From: Acidobacteria bacterium AB60
GTDB taxonomy: Bacteria; Acidobacteriota; Terriglobia; Terriglobales; Acidobacteriaceae
Direction of reading: 5' to 3'
DNA length: 64,000 nucleotides
Assembly: GCA_008682415.1 (NCBI GenBank)
Contig: VANK01000002.1
Location: 434,001 to 498,000, forward strand
Shown one piece after another: positions 28,021 through 37,924 of the stretch. Each line of letters starts with the position of its first letter. Positions within the stretch are counted from its first letter, which is position 1. The position numbers were made by a program, and so were the translations under genes. The notes beneath the pieces are model-generated. The model worked only from the letters and a program-made list of their open reading frames with translations, made no database searches and was not told where the DNA came from.

Positions 28021-28101
28021 CGACGCCTGTTTTTGCCCCAGGCGGCAATCAGGATTCGGCGCAAAAGCGCCGGCGATGGTATTTCCCCCGGCACAAGGAG
28101 T

Positions 28102-28141
28102 TCAGGGGCCGGTCAAGCAATGCGGCTGAATCGGCCCCTGA
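28102..28141. other. Hairpin between YceI and pirin genes
   Basis: Perfect 10-bp inverted repeat TCAGGGGCCG (28102-28111) with CGGCCCCTGA (28132-28141), loop of 20 bases, no T-run. It may attenuate readthrough from the YceI gene or stabilise its mRNA. Confidence 0.5.
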
Positions 28142-28187
28142 GAACGCGCTGCCAACGCCCCTCGCAGGCCATCCATCGCCCAGATAG

Positions 28188-28199
28188 TCGTTGCAACGA
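28188..28199. promoter_or_regulatory. Palindromic operator candidate upstream of pirin gene
   Basis: Perfect 12-bp palindrome TCGTTGCAACGA, 76 bases before the pirin start. Identical to the copy at 55009-55020 before the nitroreductase gene. Confidence 0.65.
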
Positions 28200-28275
28200 A
28201 TACTCAGCTCGCGAATCAAATAGGTATCAGAACTGCAAAGATCAGGACAGGTTGTGCGGTTCAGGGAGGTTATCC

Positions 28276-29199
28276 ATGTCTCTTCGCCCGGTGAAAGAGA
28301 TTCTGCAAACCAAGGCCACGCTTGAAGGGGCCGGCGTGAAGCTGCAACGCGCTTTCGGCTTCGGCAAAACCAAGGAGTTCGACCCATTCCTGCTGCTCGA
28401 TGACTTCCGCAATGAGAATCCCAGCGACTACCTCGCCGGATTTCCGTGGCACCCGCACCGCGGCATCGAGACCATCACCTATGTGCTGGCGGGCGAGGTG
28501 GCGCATGGAGACTCTTTGGGCAACAAGGGCCGGATGACGGCAGGGGACGTGCAGTGGATGACCGCCGGGAGCGGCATCCTGCACCAGGAGATGCCGAAGG
28601 GTGACGCGAACGGCCGCATGCATGGGTTTCAGTTGTGGGCGAACCTGCCCGCTTCACTGAAGATGACGGACCCGCGCTACCAGGACATCCCGTCCAGCGC
28701 CATCCCCGAGGTGACTGAGGATGACGGCACGCACGCTCGCATTCTGTGCGGCGAGTTCTGGGGCAAAAAGGGTCCCGTGGAGGGAGTTGCCGCCGACCCG
28801 CGCTACGTGGATATCTCGGTTCCTCCCGGCAAGAAGAAGCGGATCCAGGTGGAGACGACGCGAAACGCCTTCGCTTACGTCTTTGCGGGGGCGGGAACCT
28901 TCCGCGATGCTTCCGATCCGAAGGCGGTGCTTACGGAGAGCGGCGTGGATCCGAACGCTGCTCCGGTGTACGACGCGAAGAACCATTCGCTCGTTCTGTT
29001 TGACCGAGGCGACGAGATTGTGGTGCAGGCCGGCCCGGAAGGCATTCGTTTTCTTCTCGTCTCGGGGAAGCCGCTTGAGGAGCCTGTGGCCTGGTACGGT
29101 CCCATTGTGATGAACACCCAGGAAGAGCTGCAGCACGCCATGCGAGAGCTGCAGACGGGTAAGTTCATCAAGAAGTCAGGGAGCGGCGCCCGAGGCTAA
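28276..29199 (+). CDS. Pirin family protein
   Basis: Bicupin protein of 307 residues; relatives include quercetin dioxygenases and redox-sensing regulators. The ATG at 28276 has GGGAGG seven bases upstream, which rejects the longer open frame. The N-terminal cupin shows FDPFLLLDDFRNENPSDY, then HPHRGIETITYVLAGEVAH and SGILHQEMP, providing the three His and one Glu of the metal site. The C-terminal cupin is degenerate (VFAGAGTF, LFDRGDEIVV). Likely cytoplasmic. Shares an upstream palindrome with the YceI and nitroreductase genes. Ends before a strong terminator. Confidence 0.93.
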   Translation: MSLRPVKEILQTKATLEGAGVKLQRAFGFGKTKEFDPFLLLDDFRNENPSDYLAGFPWHPHRGIETITYVLAGEVAHGDSLGNKGRMTAGDVQWMTAGSGILHQEMPKGDANGRMHGFQLWANLPASLKMTDPRYQDIPSSAIPEVTEDDGTHARILCGEFWGKKGPVEGVAADPRYVDISVPPGKKKRIQVETTRNAFAYVFAGAGTFRDASDPKAVLTESGVDPNAAPVYDAKNHSLVLFDRGDEIVVQAGPEGIRFLLVSGKPLEEPVAWYGPIVMNTQEELQHAMRELQTGKFIKKSGSGARG

Positions 29200-29215
29200 A
29201 CTCCTGCGGTACCCC

Positions 29216-29250
29216 ACGGCGCTGCCGCGTTGCAGCGCCGTTTTCTTTTT
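29216..29250 (+). terminator. Intrinsic terminator after pirin
   Basis: 10-bp perfect stem ACGGCGCTGC (29216-29225) with GCAGCGCCGT (29232-29241), followed by TTTCTTTTT. 16 bases after the pirin stop. Confidence 0.9.
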
Positions 29251-29382
29251 CGGTTCGAGACGGCTCTCTGAAGGGCCGGGCGCCTGATTGGAGCTCGGCT
29301 ACTGGTTTCATTGCCTGTTGAAGTGCGGGCTGTGCGAGCTGCGCGTCGCTGCGCGCTGCTGCCATACAATGCTGATAAGCGG

Positions 29383-29458
<76 letters not shown>

Positions 29459-29544
29459 CCGGCGGCTTGCTGCATTCTTCTCGATGCGGAAGAGTGTCAG
29501 GAGCGCCCGGGGCGCTCCTGATCCTCTCGGGACACGTCTCCGGG

Positions 29545-31230
29545 TTACGGCTGCTGGACGAGTTGGAACTCCTGATTCGTGTTACCGGCCTGGCACTGCC
29601 ATTGCCACATTTGCTGGCCCTGCGAGGTCGATCCGGTGTTGTCAAGGCAGAGCCCGCTGTTCAGGTTCTTGAAGGTCCACAGTCCGCTGCCGAGATAGGT
29701 GGCTTGCCATTGTTGATTGCGTTGTCCGCTGAGGTAGGTCCAGAGATCGACATTTGTTCCATTCGACGTACCGAAGTTGTAGTCGTCCCACACCAGTGAA
29801 GTGGCGTTGCGATTGAAGACATCGTAGTAACCGCTGGTTGCCGCCGGCCGAAATTGCCATTCCTGGTTGTACTTTCCACTTGCGCACGGCCACTGAATGA
29901 GGGCTGTGCCGGGGGTGGTGGAGTTGCCATTGTCGTCGGCGCACATGCCGCTGGTCTTGTTGATGACCTGGTACCAGGCGCTGGTGTTGATGGTGCCGCC
30001 CGTGGAGCCCTGAGCGACAAACGTGGTGATGCTCTGGGGCGGCAGATAGCCGGTGAAGGTGGAGTTGTTCGCGGTGTACACGGTGGCGAGCTGCTGCATG
30101 AACAGCGCTGATGCCGAAGTCTGATACGGAGTGAGTGACCCGATCGATTGGTTCTGAATGGTGAACGGCTGGTTCACTCCCGATGTGCCCATGTTGAGGG
30201 CGACGATGACATAGCTGCCGTTCCCCTTGTAAGCGGTGACGTAGACGTTGCTGCTGGGGTTGTAGGTGGCGTTGGATCGCACATAGCCAGGGCGGATAAA
30301 CCGCGCATATTGCGCGAGGGCCCACCCGGCTGGTTTGACATTGCCGTTGGCGTCAATGAGGCCGATGTAGGAGTTCTGTGACGGCAGGTCAGTGAGCCAC
30401 CACCACACGTACATACTGTAGTTGGCCACGGACATGGAGTCGTTGATCTCCTTGGCGACTGCGAGGGCATTACCGATGCCGCTGCCGTCAATGTAGTGCT
30501 CGGTCATCCACACCTGCTTGCCATGATTGAATGCGTTGGTGTAGTACGAGGGCGAAACGCCATAGAGATGGCCGGCGACGGCGCCGATGTGCCCAACGGC
30601 ATTGCCGTCATTGACTGCAGGATCGGAGTAGCTCGTGGTGAAGCTCTCCGACTCGGGCATATAGAGGGGTACGGACAGCGCAGATGAATTGTTGGCCACC
30701 CATGTATCCATCTGCGCGCCGGTCCAGAAGCACGATTCATAGGTCACGTTGGCATCGGGTTCGTTCTGCATCGAGATGGCATAGAGCGAAGCGCCGTTGC
30801 TGGACATGTAGTTGACGAAGCTCTGCAGGTAACCGGCATACGCTCCATATTGCGACGTGCTCAGGCTGCCGCCGACGGTGCTGCCGTTGGTCTTCATGGA
30901 GGCGGGGGGTGTCCACGGCGTAGCAATCACCACCGCGCCGTGGCTCTTTGCCAGCTTTGCGTTGGAGAGTTCGGTGCCCCAGTTAGACTGGCCGCCCGGA
31001 TCAATGCGGACGCGGAGGACAGATAGACCGAGATGCCCAGGCCCGTTGTCGTAAAGCGTAGTCATCTGTGAACTGTTGAGCGAGAGCCACGCGCTCGCCC
31101 CGCCGAATCCAGCGATCGTCTGCTGGGAGGGGCCGAAATCAACGACGGCCGTGCCCTGAGCCGAGGTGGCGCAGGGACACGCGATGCCGGCAGCGATGGC
31201 TGCCAGTGCGACGGAGAAGATGTGTTTCAT
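29545..31230 (-). CDS. GH30-type xylanase with C-terminal ricin-type lectin domain
   Basis: Secreted endo-glycosidase, most like GH30 (glucuronoxylanase-type). ATG 31230 begins a signal peptide (HIFSVALAAIAAGIACPCATSAQ), 561 residues in all. The catalytic barrel starts with FGPSQQTIAGFGGASAWL; acid/base Glu is in SMQNEPDANV and nucleophile Glu in VWMTEHY. A small beta domain follows (YKGNGSYVIVALNMG). The last 140 residues form a beta-trefoil of three repeats ending in QEWQF, QQWQA and QEFQL, a carbohydrate-binding module of CBM13/ricin type. Upstream are two GH95-type genes on the same strand, 278 bp away, with its own candidate promoter. Confidence 0.88.
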   Translation of the reverse strand: MKHIFSVALAAIAAGIACPCATSAQGTAVVDFGPSQQTIAGFGGASAWLSLNSSQMTTLYDNGPGHLGLSVLRVRIDPGGQSNWGTELSNAKLAKSHGAVVIATPWTPPASMKTNGSTVGGSLSTSQYGAYAGYLQSFVNYMSSNGASLYAISMQNEPDANVTYESCFWTGAQMDTWVANNSSALSVPLYMPESESFTTSYSDPAVNDGNAVGHIGAVAGHLYGVSPSYYTNAFNHGKQVWMTEHYIDGSGIGNALAVAKEINDSMSVANYSMYVWWWLTDLPSQNSYIGLIDANGNVKPAGWALAQYARFIRPGYVRSNATYNPSSNVYVTAYKGNGSYVIVALNMGTSGVNQPFTIQNQSIGSLTPYQTSASALFMQQLATVYTANNSTFTGYLPPQSITTFVAQGSTGGTINTSAWYQVINKTSGMCADDNGNSTTPGTALIQWPCASGKYNQEWQFRPAATSGYYDVFNRNATSLVWDDYNFGTSNGTNVDLWTYLSGQRNQQWQATYLGSGLWTFKNLNSGLCLDNTGSTSQGQQMWQWQCQAGNTNQEFQLVQQP

Positions 31231-31394
31231 GGAGTTAGCCTCTTGGTAGAAGTGGCCAAAGGCAGACTGGCAGGAAGGCAGGCTTTCAGGGGCGGTCTTG
31301 TGTTGCGGCATTTGTTCCAATGTTGCAGGAGCTATTGCGTGGAGCGTTGTATTTGACCTTTCCGACGGGGCATTGCGCCCTTAGAGCGGACTCG

Positions 31395-31422
31395 AATATA
31401 GATTAGCACCCGTGGGCATCAA
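31395..31422 (-). promoter_or_regulatory. Candidate sigma-70 promoter of the GH30 gene
   Basis: On the minus strand TTGATG (31417-31422), 16-base spacer, TATATT (31395-31400). About 155 bases upstream of the GH30 start, in the 278-bp space 31231-31508 which otherwise shows no gene. Confidence 0.5.
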
Positions 31423-31508
31423 TCAATACTTAGTGAATCAGAGCAAGCCAAACTCACGGGCGCGCGACCGAGCTGGGGTTCCTCTTCCGTCGACTTCCTC
31501 GGTCAAAA

Positions 31509-33920
31509 CTAGAACGAGACTGTGTATGGATGGTTTGGCTCAAGGCGTACTCTCCATACGCCATCGGATTCAGTGATAGGAACGGTGCGACCCGCCACTT
31601 GAATGCGTGTGATGCGCTGGCCATGGGGCGGGCGAAGTTGGAACTCGCCGGCGGTGCCCGGCATTAATGTGGCGACCACCGCGTGCCGGTCCTTCCAGGT
31701 CAAATCCACGGTTACGTCGCCGCGTGCACGTAGCCCCCGGAAGCGGCCATCCGGCCATGCCGAGGGCAGAGCCGGAAGCAGCGCGATCACCCCTGAGTGA
31801 CTCTGCAACAGCATTTCGGCGATGGCCGAGGTTCCGCCGAAGTTGGCATCGATCTGAAAGAAGCGGCGGTTGGCGTTGAGCAGGCTTTCAGACGAAGTGG
31901 CGAGGAGATTCTGAATGTGCTGATACGCATGGTCGCCATCTTCGAGCCGCGCCCACAGGTTCGCGTACCATGCAGACGGCCATCCGCTCTTGCCACCACC
32001 GTTCTGCTCTCTGCGCTCGAGCGAGATGCGTGCCGCGGCAGCCAGGACCGGGGTGCCGCGCAGGGTTATCTCGTCGGACGGGAACAGCGCGAACAGATGC
32101 GAAACATGGCTCATGCCAGGAGTGGGCTCGTCGTAGTCTTCGCTCCATTCCTGCAACTGGCCCAGCTTGCCCACCTTGAGATCGGGAATACGCCTGAGAG
32201 TGTCTTCCAACTGCGCTCGATAGGCGGGGTCGACGCCCAGAATCTGCGCGGCGCTCATGGTCGCGTGGAACAGCGTGTAGATCATCTCGTAATCCATGCT
32301 GGCGCCCACGGTCTGACGGCCAATGGTTCCGTCCGCCATGCGGTAACTGTTTTCCGGCGAGTAGGAGGGATTCGTGACCCGGTGGCCCTTGGCGTCGTCG
32401 ACCAGGTAGTCGAGTAGAAACTGCGAGGCTTCCTTCATGACGGGATACGCTTCGTTTTGCAGGAAGGTGCGGTCGAGCCCGAACTGATAGTGCTCCCAGA
32501 AGTGGAGCGCCATCCACGCGCCCCCCATCGGCCAGATTCCGCAATACGCGTAGTCGACGGGCGCCGTATCCTGCCAGGCATCCAGGTTGTGATGGAACAC
32601 GAAGCCGCGCGCGCCGTACATCTCCTTCGCGGTACGGCGGCCACTGGCAAGATTCGCTTTGACCAGGTCGAAGAACGGCCCGGTAGTCTCGGGCAAATTG
32701 CCGACCTCGGCCGGCCAGTAATTCATCTCGATGTTGATGTTGGTGGTGTATTTGCTGTCCCACGGGGGCGCCATGCTCTCGTTCCAGATGCCTTGGAGAT
32801 TGGCCGCCATCGTACCTGGGCGGCTGCTTCCCATGAGCAGGTAACGGCCAAACTGGAAGTAAAGCGCGGCCAGGCCGGGATCATCTTTGCCCTCCCGGAC
32901 CCGGGCCAACCGCTCGTCGATGGGGAACATATCTCTGGAAGAATCCCCGGAAGGCGGCGTCAGTTCAAGGTCGGTCCGGCGGAAGAGTGTTTCGTGGTCC
33001 TTCAGGTGAGCGGCTTTGAGGACTGCATAGGGCTTCATGGCCCCGGAGAGATACTGAGCGCAATCCACAGCGGGGTCGCCTCCGCGATAATTTGTGGCCG
33101 CCACTACAAGCAGAGTCACGGCATCGGCGTTGGACACCGCTACATCACTGGCCGTAGCCGCCACATGGCCACCCTCACTGATCGCGCGCAATTCGGCGCG
33201 GAACTTCACGCCCCTGAATTCGAGTTGGTCCTTCTCGGCTTTGAGCTTGTCGCCGGTAAGGTTGGGCGTGATCCAGAAATCGGTGTGCGCGATGGCCTCC
33301 CCTTCGAGGATGATGCGGTCCGGGGGCGCCACGGTGATTGTGCCGTCCTGGGAGCGTGACAGGGAGGCGTGAAACGACAGCAGGCCAGGCTTGTCGCAGG
33401 TCATGTGGACCACCAGCACCTGATCGGGCGCGGACGAAAACACTTCGCGCGTACAGGCCGTGTCTCCAATGCGATAGGTCACTCGCACAACGCCGGTAGC
33501 CAGGTTCAACTCGCGACGATAGCCGGTTGGGTTATCGTGGCCCGTGAATGCGATGTTCAAATCGCCCAGCGGCTGATAGGGCGGCTGGCGATTGGGAATG
33601 CCCATCATCGTCCGCTCTTCCAGCGCTTCCGCCTCGCGGGGTTTTCCGGCGAAGAGCAGGCGGCGAACTTCGGGGAGAGCCTTGAGCGCTGCCGGATTCA
33701 GGCGGTCGCGCTTCTCGCCATTCCAGATGGTATCTTCGTTCAACTGAATGTGCTCTTGGGCAACGCCGCCGTACACCATACCACCCAACCTGCCGTTTCC
33801 GATGGGCAGCGCGTCGCCCCACCTTTGTGCCGGATGCGAATACCAAAGCACCGGATCAGCCGCGGAAGCCGGACCGGCCAGGGCCAAAAGCAGAAACGAA
33901 TTCAGAAGGAGATTGCGCAT
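31509..33920 (-). CDS. GH95 alpha-L-fucosidase-type glycoside hydrolase
   Basis: Secreted inverting glycosidase of 803 residues, the normal size for GH95 (alpha-1,2-L-fucosidases and alpha-L-galactosidases). ATG 33920 opens a signal peptide (NLLLNSFLLLALAGPASAAD). The N-terminal beta domain has ALPIGNGRLGGMVYGG and IQLNEDTIWNGEKRD, both family hallmarks. The (alpha/alpha)6 core has QGIWNESMAPPWDSKYTTNI, then NIEMNYWPAEVGNL with the catalytic-site Asn residues, and SPSYSPENSYR-like PSYSPENSY. It lies 56 bp downstream of a second GH95-type gene. Likely removes terminal fucose or galactose from plant hemicellulose (inference). Confidence 0.92.
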   Translation of the reverse strand: MRNLLLNSFLLLALAGPASAADPVLWYSHPAQRWGDALPIGNGRLGGMVYGGVAQEHIQLNEDTIWNGEKRDRLNPAALKALPEVRRLLFAGKPREAEALEERTMMGIPNRQPPYQPLGDLNIAFTGHDNPTGYRRELNLATGVVRVTYRIGDTACTREVFSSAPDQVLVVHMTCDKPGLLSFHASLSRSQDGTITVAPPDRIILEGEAIAHTDFWITPNLTGDKLKAEKDQLEFRGVKFRAELRAISEGGHVAATASDVAVSNADAVTLLVVAATNYRGGDPAVDCAQYLSGAMKPYAVLKAAHLKDHETLFRRTDLELTPPSGDSSRDMFPIDERLARVREGKDDPGLAALYFQFGRYLLMGSSRPGTMAANLQGIWNESMAPPWDSKYTTNINIEMNYWPAEVGNLPETTGPFFDLVKANLASGRRTAKEMYGARGFVFHHNLDAWQDTAPVDYAYCGIWPMGGAWMALHFWEHYQFGLDRTFLQNEAYPVMKEASQFLLDYLVDDAKGHRVTNPSYSPENSYRMADGTIGRQTVGASMDYEMIYTLFHATMSAAQILGVDPAYRAQLEDTLRRIPDLKVGKLGQLQEWSEDYDEPTPGMSHVSHLFALFPSDEITLRGTPVLAAAARISLERREQNGGGKSGWPSAWYANLWARLEDGDHAYQHIQNLLATSSESLLNANRRFFQIDANFGGTSAIAEMLLQSHSGVIALLPALPSAWPDGRFRGLRARGDVTVDLTWKDRHAVVATLMPGTAGEFQLRPPHGQRITRIQVAGRTVPITESDGVWRVRLEPNHPYTVSF

Positions 33921-33976
33921 AGAGTGCCTTGCACCTGGATCCTTACAGTGGGCGATCGCGAAGAGCCGCGCAGCAA

Positions 33977-36610
33977 CTAAATCCGCGGGACAGGATAGGC
34001 CCATTCGATGGGCTCGTGGGTGGCTAGCTTGAGACGGACGGTTAGCGGTCTTCCTTCCGGGAGATGCAGATCGACGGTAGTCCCACCGGTTGCGTGAGGT
34101 GCAGTGAGCACGCCCGCGGGCGCACTGATGTTTTTGATTCCATAACGAGCGATCAACGTGACTTCTTGCTTCCGGTACGAATTGACGGTCAACTCCACGG
34201 ACCGGTCTTCCATGTTCCACGCCAGTTTTTCGATCCGAGCAAAGGTCCGGGAAAGCATCCCGCAAATCGATCCGCTCGCCAGGCCAGGTGGAAGGGCGGG
34301 CAGCACCTCAATCAGGCCTGGACGGGAGTAGAGCAGCATCTCCATGATGATGGTGGGAACTCCACCCTGCGCGTCCGGCATGGGAAACGCCCAGGGATCA
34401 TGAGAGGCGCGCAGCGTTGCGGCAAAGTAGCCTTGCTCGATCAATTGCCGCAGTTCGGTATCCACCATGTAGCAATCTTTGAGCCGCGCCCCGGCCAGTG
34501 CGCGATGGCACCGGCCGTGAGCGGCGAGTCTCTCCGGCACGCGCTTTCGATTGGCGATCATGGCGGCCAAGGCCAGCTCGGGGGTACGGTCCGGATCGAT
34601 GTCATCCCCGGGCCAAACCCCGTAAAGATGCGAGACATGGCGATGAGAGTACCGCTCATCAAGTGTGGGCCAGGCCCACTCCTTCAAGGTCCCATCCGGC
34701 TCCAACAGGTACGGCGGCAGTTTCGCCAGCATCGCCTTCCACTTAGAGATACTGTCTGTCTCCGCTCCCAGCGTTTCGCAGGCCTGAATCAGATTGGTGA
34801 GAACTTCGCGGCACACGGCGATGTCCATTGAAGCATTGATGACCAGCATGGCCGAAGGGCTGGTGTTCGCAGGATTGTTCTCCGGCGAAAACGAGGGAGC
34901 GAATATGTACTTGCCGTCCTTTCCAGTGACCGTGAGGAAGTCCTCGTAGAACTCTGCTAACTCCTTGTATGCGGGGACCACTCGGTTGCGGAGGAAGTCA
35001 AGATCGCCCGTGGTCAGATAGTGGTCCCAGAACGGGCGGATGCACCAGCCGCCTGCAGACAGCCAGTAAGGATGCGGCCAGATTTCGCCGGTGGAAGCGG
35101 CGCTTGAGTAATGGAAGTCCACACCGATGCCTTTATCGGGCCAAAGGGAATAGTGCGTGCCGCGCATTCCGAAGATGTTTTTGGCGTTGACCCGGAAATC
35201 GGGTGCGAGGCTCTCCATCCAGTTGAAGTATGCATTCATTCCCTCTCGCAGATCGGCCTGGGGGCCTGGCGATATCTGCAGGTTGATGTTGGCGTTTGTC
35301 TCCGCCACCATGCTGCAGTATTTTCCGCTGGTGTAGATGAACCAGTAGAGGCCCATCTGGAAGATTTTTTCCAGCAGCGCAGGGGAAAAGCCGGCACGCG
35401 TTCGTTGGTCGTCGAATAGTTCCTCGGTCGACATGCCGTGTTGGGACGCGCCGCCAAAGTCAACTGTGACGCGACCAAACGACTGCGATTGAACACTTCG
35501 GTGGCGCTGCAGCAGGAGGGCATAGTCCGGGGCAAGCGCATCGACTTCGTCGCGCAGAGTCTGCACCTTCTCATCGCTGTATTCTGCGAACCATTCGATG
35601 CGGGTAAGCAGCAGCAGGGACGATGCATTCTCGACGACCAACGTGTCGCCATCCATGCGCGCCGAACCGCCATTGCGAATCACGCGGACCACGCCGGCGT
35701 AGCCGCTGTTGTCGGTCGAGGGATCCAGGCGGCACTTGTAAATGAGCTGCTGCTCGTTGAAGTCCCGCTGGACCTCGCTCGATCCGCTGCCGGAGGGGGC
35801 TCGCTTCATGCCGTTTCCCGGGCGCATGCTCCCAGACGTCTCAACCAGGATCCGCGTGCTTATCGATTGCCCGGCCGGGGCGGTCAGCAATTGAACCACT
35901 ACATTATCGGGCCGGGATACAAATGCCTGACGCATCCAGTCGCCGCGCTCATCGCTCCAGTAGACGCTCACTTCGCCTGTTTCGAAGTTCACGGTGCGAA
36001 GGTAGTTGGTCACCGAGGCGGAGCGAGGCGAGTCGAGATGCATTAGGAATGCCGGGATGGTGGGGTGCGGCCACGTATTCCTCTTCACTGGCCCCTTATC
36101 CATCTCCTGAAACGCGAACTCGATGGCTTCCTGGTATTTTCCGTCCAGCACCATCTGCCGCACCTGGGGAAAGATGTGTGCGACGTCCGGAGCTTCGAAG
36201 GGCCTCTTCCATGGCATGAGCAGGCTTTCGTGATGAAAGAGAATCTGTTCCGCGTATGGATCGCAGGCCACCTCGATCACCATTGGCCCGTTCCCGGAGG
36301 TAAGACCCTGGCTGGCCGAGCGGCCCGGTTCACGGCTGCAAAATCCCAGGCGCGGTACGAAGTTTCGCTTATGACGTTCCGTGAGGGACATGGGCGCAAT
36401 CAGGACATCGCCCGCTCCGCGCAATTCCCTCACGGCTAGCGTCTTGGGCAGCGATGCTTCAGAACCGATTGCGCGCGGTTGCGGCGATGCGTGATTCGTA
36501 AGGGCATCCTGGGTGTTCGTATCGAAGTCTGCGAGCGGCGCAGCCAGACCTGGCACTCTTACCAGCCCTGCCGCAAGAGCGCCTTGTTTCAGAAATTCTC
36601 GACGTTTCAT
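33977..36610 (-). CDS. Tat-exported GH95-like glycoside hydrolase
   Basis: 877 residues from the ATG at 36610, which directly begins a twin-arginine signal (MKRREFLKQGALAAGLVRVP). The catalytic part resembles GH95: FHYSSAASTGEIWPHPYWLS, GKYIFAPSFSPENNPANTSP, RHVSHLYGVWPGDDID and EVLPALPPGLASGSICGM. The N-terminal region before residue 120 is unlike the neighbour and lacks the GNGRLGG signature, so it is a divergent family member and substrate may differ. The use of Tat rather than Sec export suggests folding or cofactor loading in the cytoplasm. First gene of a probable two-gene unit with the adjacent GH95 gene. Confidence 0.83.
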   Translation of the reverse strand: MKRREFLKQGALAAGLVRVPGLAAPLADFDTNTQDALTNHASPQPRAIGSEASLPKTLAVRELRGAGDVLIAPMSLTERHKRNFVPRLGFCSREPGRSASQGLTSGNGPMVIEVACDPYAEQILFHHESLLMPWKRPFEAPDVAHIFPQVRQMVLDGKYQEAIEFAFQEMDKGPVKRNTWPHPTIPAFLMHLDSPRSASVTNYLRTVNFETGEVSVYWSDERGDWMRQAFVSRPDNVVVQLLTAPAGQSISTRILVETSGSMRPGNGMKRAPSGSGSSEVQRDFNEQQLIYKCRLDPSTDNSGYAGVVRVIRNGGSARMDGDTLVVENASSLLLLTRIEWFAEYSDEKVQTLRDEVDALAPDYALLLQRHRSVQSQSFGRVTVDFGGASQHGMSTEELFDDQRTRAGFSPALLEKIFQMGLYWFIYTSGKYCSMVAETNANINLQISPGPQADLREGMNAYFNWMESLAPDFRVNAKNIFGMRGTHYSLWPDKGIGVDFHYSSAASTGEIWPHPYWLSAGGWCIRPFWDHYLTTGDLDFLRNRVVPAYKELAEFYEDFLTVTGKDGKYIFAPSFSPENNPANTSPSAMLVINASMDIAVCREVLTNLIQACETLGAETDSISKWKAMLAKLPPYLLEPDGTLKEWAWPTLDERYSHRHVSHLYGVWPGDDIDPDRTPELALAAMIANRKRVPERLAAHGRCHRALAGARLKDCYMVDTELRQLIEQGYFAATLRASHDPWAFPMPDAQGGVPTIIMEMLLYSRPGLIEVLPALPPGLASGSICGMLSRTFARIEKLAWNMEDRSVELTVNSYRKQEVTLIARYGIKNISAPAGVLTAPHATGGTTVDLHLPEGRPLTVRLKLATHEPIEWAYPVPRI

Positions 36611-37109
36611 CCTGCCTCTCCACTCAGCCGCCAACCGTCCGATCAGGCGTGGGGCTCGCTACTTCGACAATCCAATCTTCGTCTATTCAGGCATGTGGAA
36701 TTCCCTTCGTTGCAAGCTAAGGAAATCCCGGCCAATCATAAACGTAGTTTCAAAGGATCGACTGATTGCCTGGGCATAAATTTTCGCGATGAGGAAGTTG
36801 CACCGGGGTTGAATTCAATGGCCAAGGGTCTGCCCAAGCTGTTGGCGAATGCAGAAGAATCCAAATTGGCCTGGCTACCATTTATGACATGCCCGAGGTG
36901 CGGTGATCAGAGGAAGGGAAGTACAGTAGTGGCATAGGCCTCATTTCGAAAGATGGGCTAAATCACGGACGCTCTGCTACTTAGGTTTACCCTCCGTTAC
37001 GCTCGTATTTTATGCATTATCATAGACTTACATCAACCGACCGGACCCAGAGACCCTTTGGTTGGGTTCGCCGGGCCCACGCCGGCAGCATCCTTGCATC
37101 TTCCTCACC
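36611..37109. other. Intergenic region between GH95-like and trpC genes
   Basis: About 500 bases between divergent genes. Relatively AT-rich near 36700-36790 and 36990-37030. Some open frames exist (for example one ending at 36937) but none shows a start signal or domain. No T-box features or Trp-rich leader peptide were found upstream of trpC. Promoters for both directions must lie here. Confidence 0.55.
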
Positions 37110-37922
37110 ATGGAGACACGTCTCGACGCAATCCTGACGACCACCCGGGCTACGATAGCTGCAGCGCGCGGGCGCGTGTCCACAACTGAACTGGAGAAAC
37201 TTGCGGGTCGACATTCGCCACGCGGCTGGGCGAAGGCGCTGCGGCAACGGTCTGCAACCGGTCCGGCCGTGATCGCCGAAATCAAAAAGGCTTCTCCCTC
37301 AAAGGGCCTGATCCGCGCGGACTTCGACGTGGAATGGATTGCGCTGCGTTATGAAACGGGGGGCGCCGCGGCGCTTTCCGTATTGACGGATGAGCCCTAC
37401 TTCCAGGGCGGGTTGCGCAACCTCGAGATTGCGTCTGCGGCGGTGACCCTTCCCTGCTTGCGCAAGGACTTCACGATCGATGAGTATCAGATCGTTGAGG
37501 CACGCGCGCATTGCGCGGACGCGATCCTTTTGATTGCGGCGGCGCTGACCGATCCCGAGATGCGGCGTTTCTCGACGGCAGCGCATGAGTTGGAACTCGA
37601 TGTCCTGGTCGAGGTGCATACGGCTGAGGAACTCGATCGCGTGCTGAACGCGCTCGGCGAATCCGGGGCCGATGCGATCGGGGTCAATAATCGCGATCTG
37701 AAGACCTTCCACGTGCGCATGGAGACGTCGCTGGACCTGGTGGAGCAGATTCCGTCGGGCGTGGTGCGGGTCGCCGAAAGCGGGATTGCGACCGGTGAAG
37801 ATGTCGCGCGGCTTCGGGCGGCGGGGTTCGATGCCTTCCTGATTGGGGAGGGCCTGATGCGTCATGCGGACCCGGGGGTGGCCCTCCAGGAGTTGCTGGC
37901 GGGAGCAGTCGCGGAGCGATAA
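37110..37922 (+). CDS. trpC: Indole-3-glycerol phosphate synthase
   Basis: Fourth step-enzyme of tryptophan synthesis, converting CdRP to indole-3-glycerol phosphate; (beta/alpha)8 barrel, 270 residues. Visible motifs: VIAEIKKASPSKGLI near residue 55, LSVLTDEPYFQGG, LPCLRKDFTIDEYQI, DAILLIAAAL, VEVHTAEELDRVL, IGVNNRDLKTF, and VAESGIATGEDV with the phosphate loop. ATG at 37110 fits the family N-terminus but lacks a clear RBS. First gene of a trpC-F-x-B-A run; trpF starts two bases after its stop. Confidence 0.97.
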   Translation: METRLDAILTTTRATIAAARGRVSTTELEKLAGRHSPRGWAKALRQRSATGPAVIAEIKKASPSKGLIRADFDVEWIALRYETGGAAALSVLTDEPYFQGGLRNLEIASAAVTLPCLRKDFTIDEYQIVEARAHCADAILLIAAALTDPEMRRFSTAAHELELDVLVEVHTAEELDRVLNALGESGADAIGVNNRDLKTFHVRMETSLDLVEQIPSGVVRVAESGIATGEDVARLRAAGFDAFLIGEGLMRHADPGVALQELLAGAVAER

Positions 37923-37924
37923 GC

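Noticed and set aside
36960..37109. T-box or Trp leader attenuator upstream of trpC
   Set aside because: No T-box core sequence, no run of Trp codons and no terminator hairpin with a T-run were found.
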